Position numbers and translations under genes: made by a program. From Desulfobacteraceae bacterium (GTDB lineage Bacteria; Desulfobacterota; Desulfobacteria; Desulfobacterales; JAUWMJ01), in the NCBI GenBank assembly GCA_030612225.1, contig JAUWOH010000021.1, positions 1 through 16,178 on the forward strand: 16,178 nucleotides of DNA, given 5' to 3'. Below the pieces are notes generated by a model. That model did no database searches and was not told the origin of the DNA. It saw only the letters and a program-made list of their open reading frames with translations. Numbering within the stretch: position 1 is the stretch's first letter; every line of letters starts with the position of its first letter. Below, in pieces: positions 1-6,210 of this stretch.

Positions 1-482
1 CGGAAAACACTGTTTCAGGTTTTGGTTTATCAGCAGGAGCATCTTACATATCAAATATTGGAGACAGCGATTCTTTGCAGGAAGACATCGAAGCAGGACC
101 GGTAACCATCAAAGACTATGTTGCCGGGTATAGTGCGTTTATATCAATTTCTGCTTTAGACAGGTTTTTCTTTAACGCTGAATACCTGACAGCCGCTGAT
201 GAGTTTGCAGCCGGTGAATTGTCTTTTGACGGCGGGCAGGAATTCAAACCATCAACCTTATATGTTGAACTGGCTGTTGGGGTTATTGATGATCTTGAAA
301 TTGCAGTGCGTTATGAGGCAAGTGATGATTGTGGTGATTTCTTGCAGGAAAAGCGTTACGGTGCTGCGGTTACATATGGTCTTTTTGAAAATACATCACT
401 GGGCATTGAGTATCTCAGCGGTAAATTTAAAAATAATGATGAAACCGATGTTGTTACAGCGCAGCTTGCAATGGAGTTTTAA
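1..482 (+). CDS. C-terminal part of a putative LbtU-type outer-membrane siderophore porin (5' truncated by window edge)
   Basis: The reading frame is open from base 3 and has no start in view, so this is the last ~159 codons of a longer gene. The protein alternates hydrophobic and polar residues in beta-strand fashion (for example LYVELAVGVIDDLEIAVRY and YGAAVTYGLFENTSLGIEYL) and ends in Phe (TAQLAMEF), the usual C-terminal signature recognised by the BAM machinery. The stretch DYVAGYSAFISISALDRFFF resembles LbtU-family porins, first described as the legiobactin receptor of Legionella and often annotated in Desulfobacterota. Its likely role is passage of a ligand, perhaps an iron chelate, across the outer membrane. 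The family name comes from remembered sequence resemblance; the beta-barrel nature is more secure. A DtxR-type regulator lies downstream in convergent orientation, which would suit metal control, but no operator of this gene is visible. A strong terminator follows. Confidence 0.6.
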   Translation, partial: ENTVSGFGLSAGASYISNIGDSDSLQEDIEAGPVTIKDYVAGYSAFISISALDRFFFNAEYLTAADEFAAGELSFDGGQEFKPSTLYVELAVGVIDDLEIAVRYEASDDCGDFLQEKRYGAAVTYGLFENTSLGIEYLSGKFKNNDETDVVTAQLAMEF

Positions 483-492
483 ACAAAAAAAA

Positions 493-533
493 GATCAAGG
501 GGGCTTGCCATAAAGACAGAAGCCCCCTCGATT
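493..533 (+). terminator. Intrinsic terminator of the porin gene
   Basis: GGGGGCTT (499-506) pairs perfectly with AAGCCCCC (520-527). The stem extends outward through A498-T528, C496-G530, T495-A531 and A494-T532, with one mismatch. The loop is 13 nt. A T-rich run follows (531-540), and an A-rich run precedes the hairpin, so it may also work on the opposite strand. Confidence 0.85.
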
Positions 534-550
534 TTGATTTAAACTATTTT

Positions 551-777
551 TAACCGTTCAAAGGTTCAACGTTCAAAGGTTCAAGGTTGCCTTTCCACTC
601 ATTCCGGCGCCCTACGCCGCCTGCGGTGTGCAAGAACCGGAAAAGATGCTCCTCTTTTTCTGGTCATCGGTCACTCATATGATGCCTACGCTTAAGCGCC
701 GGACGAAAGTTACCACAGCGAAGCATGGGAACGAGGGCAACCTCTGAACCCTGAACCTCTGAACCCGTGAACGGTTA
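551..777. repeat. Inverted-repeat element A (227 bp) with GGTTCA-rich arms
   Basis: The element begins with TAACCGTTCA (551-560) and ends with the exact reverse complement TGAACGGTTA (768-777). Each arm is about 41 bp and built from imperfect 7-8 nt units of the type GTTCAAAG/GGTTCAA; the arms align along their whole length up to GGTTGCC/GGCAACC. The core holds a nested inverted repeat, TCCGGCGC (603-610) with GCGCCGGA (696-703), and looks more GC-rich than its surroundings. No coding frame is convincing. A second element with the same arms but an unrelated core lies at 3016-3247. It fills most of the 302-bp gap between the porin terminator and the regulator stop codon, and could act as a bidirectional terminator or be a non-autonomous mobile element. 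Confidence 0.75.
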
Positions 778-784
778 CAACCAT

Positions 785-1543
785 TTAAAGCATTTGAACC
801 ATAATTTTCGATGCCTCATCTTCGTTTAGGGAAAGATGGTAACCTCTTACCTTTATATCGACAGATCCGTTTTCAGGGGATACTTGTTCAATTTCAATAA
901 TACTCCCTGGAGTTATATCAAGATCAGATAGACGTTTGTTGATAGTTCCCTTTCCTTTAACCTTAATAAACTTTGCCCTCTGGCCTATATCGAGTTTATT
1001 TAGAATAACAGAAGGTTGAGGCTTATTCGCAGCCTTTATTTTCCTCTTTTTTAAATCTTCCAGACACACATTTATCGATGTTCCACAATTTGGGAAAGCT
1101 GTGCCCTGATCGCAAAATTTTTGAAAACCCTTTATCCATTCATCTCCACCACGTGGGCAAATTTCAACAAATTCCACAAAACGGATGATGCGGTTTAAAA
1201 TATTGGGTGAAACAGCGTGTTCCATTTTGCATGCTGTTTCTTCAGCCTCATCTTTATCAATAAAAAGGACCTTAACAAAAAAATCCCGCAGAACTTCATG
1301 CCGCCTTACAACATCTTTGGCAAGCTCAACACCCTTTTTTCTCAGGGTAATCAGGTCATAAGGCGCATAGTTGATGTAGCCCTTTTCAGAAAGGATTCGC
1401 AACGCCCCGGTCACAGACGAATTGTTCACCTTAAGTCGTTTTGCAATATCCTTGGCTCTTGCGGCCTGTTTATCAGCCGATATATGAAATATTGCTTCAA
1501 GGTAGTCTTCCATGCTTGCGCTTAGCATTTTTTCTTTTGGCAT
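785..1543 (-). CDS. DtxR/MntR-family metal-dependent transcriptional regulator with C-terminal FeoA-like domain
   Basis: The 252-residue protein has a winged helix-turn-helix at about 8-75 (KDIAKRLKVNNSSVTGALRI as recognition region), a dimerisation/metal domain at about 76-140 and an SH3/FeoA-like domain at about 178-250. Ligand positions of the family are visible: Asp13 and Glu16 in SMEDYLEAI, His82 in RRHEVL, and Cys105, Glu108 and His109 in ACKMEH. Cys at 105 resembles iron-type DtxR more than manganese-type MntR, which has Glu there. Arg86 replaces an acidic ligand often seen four residues after the His. Extra cysteines occur at 129, 144, 153 and 160. I chose ATG at 1543 because AGAGGG sits 8 nt upstream; an in-frame TTG at 1570 would cover this site and the putative operator. 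It probably represses metal uptake genes when Fe(II) or Mn(II) is bound; which metal is not decided by the sequence. Confidence 0.9.
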   Translation of the reverse strand: MPKEKMLSASMEDYLEAIFHISADKQAARAKDIAKRLKVNNSSVTGALRILSEKGYINYAPYDLITLRKKGVELAKDVVRRHEVLRDFFVKVLFIDKDEAEETACKMEHAVSPNILNRIIRFVEFVEICPRGGDEWIKGFQKFCDQGTAFPNCGTSINVCLEDLKKRKIKAANKPQPSVILNKLDIGQRAKFIKVKGKGTINKRLSDLDITPGSIIEIEQVSPENGSVDIKVRGYHLSLNEDEASKIMVQML

Positions 1544-1554
1544 TTTGCAGCCCT

Positions 1555-1574
1555 CTAATTTTTTTGGCAATTAG
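1555..1574 (-). promoter_or_regulatory. Possible autoregulatory operator upstream of the DtxR-family gene
   Basis: A perfect inverted repeat, CTAATT-N8-AATTAG, lies 12-31 bp before the ATG, just downstream of the predicted transcription start. DtxR-family proteins bind interrupted palindromes near their promoters, and many regulate themselves. The match is inferred from position and symmetry only; AT-rich DNA yields such repeats by chance. Confidence 0.35.
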
Positions 1575-1585
1575 GTAAGATTTAG

Positions 1586-1614
1586 ATTAGACAAATTTTT
1601 AAGGAATCGTCAAA
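1586..1614 (-). promoter_or_regulatory. Sigma70-type promoter of the DtxR-family gene
   Basis: On the minus strand TTGACG (1614-1609) is followed after 17 bp by TCTAAT (1591-1586). Each hexamer matches its consensus at 5 of 6 positions. Transcription would start near 1579, giving a ~36-nt leader that contains the CTAATT/AATTAG palindrome. Confidence 0.6.
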
Positions 1615-1678
1615 CATTTTAAAATAGAGCGAAAACCTGGTTTATAACAGCTGCGCATATGCAAACCGAAGTTGCAGT

Positions 1679-1698
1679 AAAAAACGAGCAATCGTTTT
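1679..1698 (-). terminator. Weak terminator-like hairpin downstream of the moaE-like gene
   Basis: On the minus strand AAAACGA-TTGC-TCGTTTT forms a 7-bp stem with a 4-nt loop followed by two more T. The stem has only two G-C pairs, so termination may be inefficient. It lies ~110 bp after the moaE-like stop codon and upstream of the regulator promoter. Confidence 0.35.
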
Positions 1699-1807
1699 GA
1701 ACACAGTTGCCGACAGTAATATGGATACTAATCCAACAAAGTATCGGATTATGTCTGCTTCTTTCCGACCAAAATGATAAATCTGTATCATCTATTCCGG
1801 TCCGGGG

Positions 1808-2167
1808 TTATTCAAAAAACTCAGTTTTACTCGTAACGGTTGTTTTTATAGCATTAAGCGTATCGCTTAGAGCAGGAATAACATTATCCCGAATATCTCC
1901 GGCAACAACTAAAAGCATAACATCATCTCCTAAAGACAGGTCCTTGTTGTCCGCAATTTCAACTATTATTTCTATTATACCCGGTCTTTTCTTATGCTCA
2001 TCTATCACCTTTTGCAGCTTTTCCTTATCTACAGTAATTGTGAGTCCTGAAACTTTCCGGCCATCACGTGACGTACTGCGGACAACACCATTATGGCACA
2101 AAATCATACCTGCTTTATCATAATCCGGATGTTTCTTTATGGTATCAATCATGTTCATTAAATTCAT
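1808..2167 (-). CDS. Short MoaE-like protein (molybdopterin synthase large-subunit family)
   Basis: The 119-residue protein aligns by eye with MoaE from GMILCHNGVVRSTSRDG (compare GAVVTFTGKVRNHN of E. coli) through SLGDDVMLLVVAGDIRDN to the helix SDTLNAIKTTVTSK. MoaE is the catalytic subunit of molybdopterin synthase, which with thiocarboxylated MoaD adds two sulfurs to cPMP. E. coli MoaE has about 150 residues; here the middle segment around the HYPGM motif is shortened and the C-terminal tail is missing. A Lys equivalent to K119 is present (IKTT), while the K126-type Lys is one residue displaced (TSK), and the His of the SAHR motif is Ile (GDIRD). The start is supported by AGGAGA 7 nt upstream. 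mobA lies upstream on the same strand, and no moaD is seen. Synthase activity is therefore uncertain; it could be a divergent enzyme or a binding protein. Confidence 0.65.
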   Translation of the reverse strand: MNLMNMIDTIKKHPDYDKAGMILCHNGVVRSTSRDGRKVSGLTITVDKEKLQKVIDEHKKRPGIIEIIVEIADNKDLSLGDDVMLLVVAGDIRDNVIPALSDTLNAIKTTVTSKTEFFE

Positions 2168-2228
2168 GTAAATTCTCCTATAGGTCAGTTATTCATAAAT
2201 TGGACAAACCAGTCTAAACAGATTTTTT

Positions 2229-2312
2229 ATCACGAAAGTACGAAAATTCAAAACCACGAAAAATAGAAACAAAGTGGCATTTCGTGCTTTCCTTCTTTCG
2301 TGTTTTCGTGAT
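2229..2312. repeat. Small inverted-repeat element with CACGAAA ends
   Basis: ATCACGAAAGTACGAAA (2229-2245) and the reverse complement of TTTCGTGTTTTCGTGAT (2296-2312) agree at 15 of 17 positions. Additional CACGAA and TTCGTG words lie inside (2255-2260, 2281-2286). It occupies the 220-bp gap between mobA and the moaE-like gene, where no gene is seen. It could form a hairpin in the transcript between the two genes and reduce their co-expression. Confidence 0.65.
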
Positions 2313-2387
2313 TAATTTTATTTTTTTGACATAAAATTTAAAATTTTACAATTAAGAAACCAATTTTGTCACATGCTATCTTAATCA

Positions 2388-2987
2388 TCAAGCTCCCAGC
2401 ATTTTTTCGGCTTTTTCCTGGTCCTGTGGCGTATTAATATTAAAAAAGGATATAAGATCAGGATCTTTTTCGCGCAGGATTTTTTCAGGAATTTTTTTAA
2501 CGCGTCGTTTTTGTAAAAGCTGCTGAATCCTGAATTTTTTTTGAATAATATGCTGTTCAACAGGTTTAAGGCATTCTTTTGAATAGACAGCGCAAAGCGG
2601 CTCAAGACCTGCCGGAGTTTCAGGAATGACGATATCGACACCTGGTTCGATACTGTTAACGATAGTTTCTACCAATTCCTTTTTTAAAAATGGTGTATCG
2701 CATGCCGCAAAAAATGCAAAAGGATTTAATGTATAAAAGAGGCCTGTATGTATTCCGGTTAAAGAACTTCTAACCGGGAAAAGATCTGTTACAATATTAA
2801 TGTCCCACTCAAGATATTTATGTGGATCATTGGTGACCAAAATGATATCTTCAAACAGATCATTAAAAATGCTATACAGGTGATCAAAAATGCGCTTCCC
2901 TCCGACTGATAAAAATGCCTTGTCCTGCCCGAAGAACCGTGTATTCATTCCACCGGCTAATATCACTCCGGTACAGGAATATTTCAT
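2388..2987 (-). CDS. mobA: Molybdenum cofactor guanylyltransferase MobA
   Basis: The 199-residue protein carries the full MobA signature. LAGGMNTRFFGQDKA (residues 10-24) is the nucleotide-binding loop LAGGxSxRMGxDKA, with Lys23 positioned for GTP; CDTPF (96-100) is the Mg-binding motif usually written CDMPF; FFNINTPQD (181-189) is the C-terminal cofactor-side motif. MobA transfers GMP from GTP to Mo-molybdopterin, giving the MGD or bis-MGD cofactor used by formate dehydrogenases and other DMSO-reductase-family enzymes in the cytoplasm. Length is normal (about 190-200). The ATG at 2987 has GGAG about 11 nt upstream. A moaE-like gene follows on the same strand after a repeat-filled 220-bp gap, and moaB lies on the other strand about 1.2 kb away. 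The absence of mobB nearby is not unusual. Confidence 0.92.
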   Translation of the reverse strand: MKYSCTGVILAGGMNTRFFGQDKAFLSVGGKRIFDHLYSIFNDLFEDIILVTNDPHKYLEWDINIVTDLFPVRSSLTGIHTGLFYTLNPFAFFAACDTPFLKKELVETIVNSIEPGVDIVIPETPAGLEPLCAVYSKECLKPVEQHIIQKKFRIQQLLQKRRVKKIPEKILREKDPDLISFFNINTPQDQEKAEKMLGA

Positions 2988-3015
2988 TGCAAAAAGGCTC
3001 CGCTAAAAGAAATAG

Positions 3016-3247
3016 TAGGCGTTCATGGGTTCAAAGGTTCAGAGGTTCAATGTTTCATTTTCGTTCCCAGACTGCATTTGGAACGTGAATTTATAAGAAA
3101 AACGTCATCTTCGACATTCTTAATCCAAAATTTGGAGCCAAATTTGCAGTTACTTTGGGAAATGACCATGTTCAACGAATACTTTGGGTCTTCAATGTTT
3201 TTTTGCTCTTAACCCTGAACGTTGAACCCTGAACCTATGAACGGTTA
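3016..3247. repeat. Inverted-repeat element B (232 bp), same arms as element A
   Basis: The right end TGAACGGTTA (3238-3247) is identical to that of element A. The left end TAGGCGTTCA (3016-3025) differs from TAACCGTTCA at two positions. Both arms are again made of GGTTCA-type 7-8 nt units (GGGTTCAAAGGTTCAGAGG on the left, CCTGAACGTTGAACCCTGAA on the right). The core does not resemble that of element A; it has its own small hairpin, CGTTCC (3062-3067) with GGAACG (3080-3085), and no gene. It lies just upstream of mobA. Confidence 0.75.
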
Positions 3248-3388
3248 CGATAATTATTTATATTAAAAAACAAATCAAGCAAAATCAAGCTTGATATTCA
3301 ATCAGTAGATGATATAGTATATTAAAAGTTATTTTTTTGCATTTGGTGTCAAAAAAATTGGATTGAAATATTTTCACCGTCCCCAAAT
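3248..3388. other. AT-rich spacer without recognisable features
   Basis: This part of the 622-bp non-coding region between mobA and pyrR holds no open frame of note and no clear promoter or hairpin. Its AT-richness is all that can be stated. Confidence 0.5.
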
Positions 3389-3496
3389 GATTGAAGATTG
3401 TCGATTGAAGATTGACTATTTAAGGTCCGCCTCCGGCGGATCAATTTTAAAAAAATGACAGAGCGAAGCGACATCCACAAATATTCAATAGTCAAT
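3389..3496. repeat. Repeat cluster: 12-bp direct repeats and a 10-bp inverted repeat
   Basis: GATTGAAGATTG occurs at 3389-3400 and again at 3403-3414. ATTGACTATT (3411-3420) is the exact inverse of AATAGTCAAT (3487-3496). Between them TCCGCC-TCC-GGCGGA (3426-3440) forms a perfect 6-bp hairpin. The structure resembles a short palindromic intergenic element; it contains no gene. Confidence 0.6.
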
Positions 3497-3528
3497 TAGG
3501 TTCCGGTTTATCCGGGTTAGGATATTAT

Positions 3529-3579
3529 TATAATTGATGAACTCGTAAAAAGTTATTTTTGCGCGAGCCCTTAGCTCGC
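3529..3579 (+). promoter_or_regulatory. Possible pyrR promoter -10 and leader hairpin
   Basis: TATAAT at 3529-3534 is a perfect -10 hexamer, but the -35 region is poor (GTTTAT or TTTATC, 16-17 bp upstream). Downstream, GCGAGC (3563-3568) pairs with GCTCGC (3574-3579) to form a hairpin ~30 nt before the pyrR ATG. I see no copy of the Gram-positive PyrR-binding loop or attenuator, so no PyrR control is claimed. Confidence 0.35.
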
Positions 3580-3609
3580 AGAGAACACAGAGAATATCGG
3601 AGAAAAACC

Positions 3610-4143
3610 ATGGACAATTCATATGAGACAATTTTGGATGCAGCAGATATTGACCGCATATTAACAAGAATTACACATAAAATTCTTGAGGTGCACAGAG
3701 GTGCAGACAATCTTATATTAATAGGAATTCAAACGCGGGGCGTCTATCTTGCGAAACGTCTCCAGGCAAAGATCAAAGAGATCGAAAGGGTAGAGATACC
3801 AACTGGAGACATGGATATCACGCTGTATCGTGATGACTGGACACGTATTAGCCACCACCCTGTAGTCCAGGCTACGGATATATTATTTTCAGTTGATGAG
3901 AAGCAGATAATCCTTGTTGATGACGTTCTCTTTACAGGCCGTACAACACGGGCCGCAATGGATGCTGTAATAGATTTCGGAAGGCCTGACCGTATTGAGC
4001 TTGCGGTCCTGGTAGATCGAGGACACAGAGAGCTTCCCATCCAGGCAGATTATGTAGGAAAAATTGTTGAAACGAGGCGCAGGGAGACAATAAACGTACT
4101 GCTTACCGAGCATGATGGAGAAGACAAGGTCGTATTAGGATAA
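3610..4143 (+). CDS. pyrR: PyrR bifunctional protein: pyr regulator / uracil phosphoribosyltransferase
   Basis: The 177-residue protein has the type I phosphoribosyltransferase fold with the PRPP-binding motif ILVDDVLFTGRTTRAAMDA starting at residue 101 (Asp104-Asp105, Thr109-Gly110-Arg111). Early blocks typical of PyrR are present: ILIGIQTRGVYLAKRL and DMDITLYRDD. The enzyme converts uracil and PRPP to UMP; in Bacillus it also binds pyr mRNA to attenuate pyrimidine synthesis. I chose ATG 3610, with GGAGA 8-9 nt upstream, over an in-frame TTG at 3559, because the extra residues would be encoded by a leader hairpin and the ATG gives the normal family length. moaB follows after 10 bp and is surely co-transcribed. 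No pyrimidine gene is next to it, so the salvage reaction is the safer role. Confidence 0.92.
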   Translation: MDNSYETILDAADIDRILTRITHKILEVHRGADNLILIGIQTRGVYLAKRLQAKIKEIERVEIPTGDMDITLYRDDWTRISHHPVVQATDILFSVDEKQIILVDDVLFTGRTTRAAMDAVIDFGRPDRIELAVLVDRGHRELPIQADYVGKIVETRRRETINVLLTEHDGEDKVVLG

Positions 4144-4153
4144 AGGAGAGATA

Positions 4154-4657
4154 ATGAGCAGCACAGAGCATAAAAGAAGCGCTCCAAGGGCAGTAAAGAC
4201 AGGCATTATAACTGTGTCAACAACCAGATCTTTAAAAGATGATAAAAGTGGTCTATGGATAAGCAAACATGCCAAAAAGGAAGGACACGAGGTTGTATTT
4301 CATCAGGTTATACCGGATGAGATTGAAATAATAACTCGAACAGTCATGGAAGTTATCAAAGATCCTGCTCCTCAGGCTCTTCTGGTTACAGGCGGAACCG
4401 GTATCAGCAGCAAAGATGTTACTATTGAAGCTGTTCGTCCGCTCTTTACAAAAGAACTTACAGCATTTGGACCCATTTTTGCCCAGCTCAGCTTTGAACA
4501 GATAGATTCCGCGGCCATTTTATCACGTGCCACAGCCGGGGTGATCGAAAAAACCATACTGTTTTGCATGCCCGGAAGCTTCAAAGCCTGCAAGCTTGCC
4601 TGCAAAGCCATAATCTTTCCTGAACTCGGGCACCTTGTTCATCATATCCACGAATAA
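4154..4657 (+). CDS. moaB: MoaB/Mog-family molybdopterin-binding protein
   Basis: The 167-residue protein is a single MoCF-binding domain. The signature LLVTGGTGISSKDVTIEAV (from residue 76) holds the GGTG loop (80-83) and the Asp88 needed in adenylyltransferases of this family. FGPIFAQLSFEQIDSAAILSRATAGV and CMPGSFKA (138-145) complete the pterin pocket. MogA and some MoaB proteins adenylate molybdopterin before molybdate insertion; E. coli MoaB is inactive, so the exact activity here is uncertain. The start is supported by AAAGGAGA 5 nt before ATG. It forms an operon with pyrR, an unusual partnership, and is followed by a long palindrome with a T-tract that probably ends the transcript. With mobA it suggests molybdoenzyme cofactor synthesis. 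Confidence 0.9.
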   Translation: MSSTEHKRSAPRAVKTGIITVSTTRSLKDDKSGLWISKHAKKEGHEVVFHQVIPDEIEIITRTVMEVIKDPAPQALLVTGGTGISSKDVTIEAVRPLFTKELTAFGPIFAQLSFEQIDSAAILSRATAGVIEKTILFCMPGSFKACKLACKAIIFPELGHLVHHIHE

Positions 4658-4662
4658 TAACC

Positions 4663-4804
4663 TCGATGGCCTCGTAGAAAGTCCCATCTACTGCGTTGCA
4701 GCGGTTTTTCAGAAACTCGGCATACTACATGTATTGCCTCGTCCCTGAAAAACCACTGCGCCTTGTATATGGAATTTTCTACGACGCCATCGATGATTTT
4801 TTTT
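4663..4804 (+). repeat. 131-bp imperfect palindrome followed by T8; probable terminator
   Basis: TCGATGGC (4663-4670) pairs with GCCATCGA (4786-4793), and similarity continues inward: CTCGTAGAAAGTCC against GGAATTTTCTACGACG, then GCGGTTTTTCAG against CTGAAAAACCACTGC, to a centre near CTACATGTA (~4725-4733). A 2-nt gap and scattered mismatches suggest an ageing mobile palindrome and not a designed attenuator. Eight T follow at 4797-4804, so the hairpin should terminate transcription from moaB. The element takes up nearly all the space between moaB and the radical SAM gene. Confidence 0.8.
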
Positions 4805-4831
4805 ACGAGATCATCAACCTTTAGATTTTAA

Positions 4832-6145
4832 ATGCAAAAACCGGTTAAAAATAATCGTCTGATAACGGCTGTTGTTGCTAATTCAAAGGGAGAAATCTTT
4901 GAACTGGAAGGCTACGGCGCTATGGGTATGGCAGGGCCAACCCTTGCACCTCTGACTACGGAGGACACTATCAATATGCCCTTTGGCAGTGAACTTATGT
5001 TCCTGCCGGATAGAAAACCGATTCTTTATAATACAGTCAGTGGCAGGATTGAAACTCTTATAGAAAATCCCTTTGTTTCCGGCGAAAAGATATTTCCGGT
5101 AGCAGCCTTTAATTCACCTGGATATGTTACTTCCCATATCAGTGCGTATGAAGAAGATAAAAATGCAGGATATCTTCCGCTTTTTTCATATGGGGCAGCT
5201 GGATGGCAAAAAGGAAAGTTCAGATCTACAGCAATTCTTGTTGATATAGAAAAACGGCAGGATTTGCGATATATGAAGCACGAAGATGTAGTGGCCGGAG
5301 TTTACAGGTTAAGAAAAAAAATGCCTTCTAACCGGCTCAGAGGTCATCTGGAGAAATGTGCACTGACATATGGATGCCCGGCAGGAAAGAACTTTTTTCT
5401 TGGTAGATATGAAGCACCACTTCCGACTTCAAAATATTGTAACGCAAGATGCCTGGGGTGTATCTCGCTTCAGAAAAATGACGAAATCCCGAGTAGCCAG
5501 GACAGGATTCCATTTACACCATCTCCTGAGGAAATAGCCGAAGTTGCTCTGGAACATATCCGAAGGGTTAAAAACAGCATTGTCAGTTTTGGACAGGGTT
5601 GTGAAGGTGACCCGCTGCTGGCAGCAGATGTTATCGAGCCGGCTATACGCAGGATACGAGCTAAAACCAGCCGTGGCACAATAAACATAAACACCAACGG
5701 CAGCAGGCCAGGTATTCTTGAGAAGCTTTTTGATGCAGGTCTGGACAGTATGCGCATCAGCATGAACAGTGTCAGAAAAGAGTGTTACACCGCCTATTTT
5801 CGGCCGCAGGGTTACAGCTTTTCGGATGTTTTAAAGGGAATTGACACAGGAGTACAAAGGGGACTTTTTGTTTCAATCAACTATCTGAACTGTCCGGGGT
5901 TTACTGATACGCCGGAAGAAATAGAAGCGCTGATTTCGTTTATTGAAAAGCATCAGGTCAACATGATTCAGTGGAGGAACTTAAACTTTGATCCGGTCAG
6001 GTACTGGAAAGCGATGAATACGGCTACAAAACATGGCAAACCGGCCGGTATGAAAAAAACGCTCAAACAGATAAAAAAAACTTTTCCGGATTTAAAATAC
6101 GGCTATTTTAATCCACCGAAGGAAAAATTTAAAGCGCTAAATTAA
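4832..6145 (+). CDS. Radical SAM protein of unknown substrate
   Basis: The 437-residue protein has the iron-sulfur motif CNARCLGC (Cys203, Cys207, Cys210; CX3CX2C), which binds the [4Fe-4S] cluster that cleaves S-adenosylmethionine. FGQGCEGDPLL (253-263) corresponds to the SAM-contacting GGE strand, and later strands NINTNGSRP and SMRISMNS fit the radical SAM barrel. The motif starts only after residue 200: the first ~190 residues form a separate, largely beta region (LITAVVANSKGEIFELEGYG) with no family I recognise, ending in CALTYGC (Cys176, Cys182), which could hold extra metal. C-terminal LNCPGFTDTPEEIEALISFI is typical of many radical SAM proteins. The ATG has no clear ribosome site, but no better start is seen. 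Being behind a terminator-like palindrome, it probably has its own promoter. A cofactor or peptide modification role is only a guess. Confidence 0.85.
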   Translation: MQKPVKNNRLITAVVANSKGEIFELEGYGAMGMAGPTLAPLTTEDTINMPFGSELMFLPDRKPILYNTVSGRIETLIENPFVSGEKIFPVAAFNSPGYVTSHISAYEEDKNAGYLPLFSYGAAGWQKGKFRSTAILVDIEKRQDLRYMKHEDVVAGVYRLRKKMPSNRLRGHLEKCALTYGCPAGKNFFLGRYEAPLPTSKYCNARCLGCISLQKNDEIPSSQDRIPFTPSPEEIAEVALEHIRRVKNSIVSFGQGCEGDPLLAADVIEPAIRRIRAKTSRGTININTNGSRPGILEKLFDAGLDSMRISMNSVRKECYTAYFRPQGYSFSDVLKGIDTGVQRGLFVSINYLNCPGFTDTPEEIEALISFIEKHQVNMIQWRNLNFDPVRYWKAMNTATKHGKPAGMKKTLKQIKKTFPDLKYGYFNPPKEKFKALN

Positions 6146-6210
6146 TACAAATTTATTTTTCCATTCACCAAGCTTATAACCTTTGCCATCAGGCGAAAAG
6201 CTTTAGCTAT

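Noticed and set aside
551..777. Repeat arms of element A as a CRISPR or iteron-type origin.
   Set aside because: Units are only 7-8 nt, contiguous and inverted on the far side, and no rep gene or spacer-length gaps are present.
1707..2123. A 138-codon plus-strand frame opposite the moaE-like gene.
   Set aside because: It is a serine- and isoleucine-rich shadow of the minus-strand gene, which has family motifs and a proper ribosome site.
3389..3414. Short repeats as a CRISPR array.
   Set aside because: There are only two 12-bp copies separated by 2 bp, with no spacers and no cas genes.
3559..3609. Upstream TTG start for pyrR.
   Set aside because: The added residues are encoded by the leader hairpin and read as low-complexity Arg/Glu; ATG 3610 has GGAGA and gives the normal family length.
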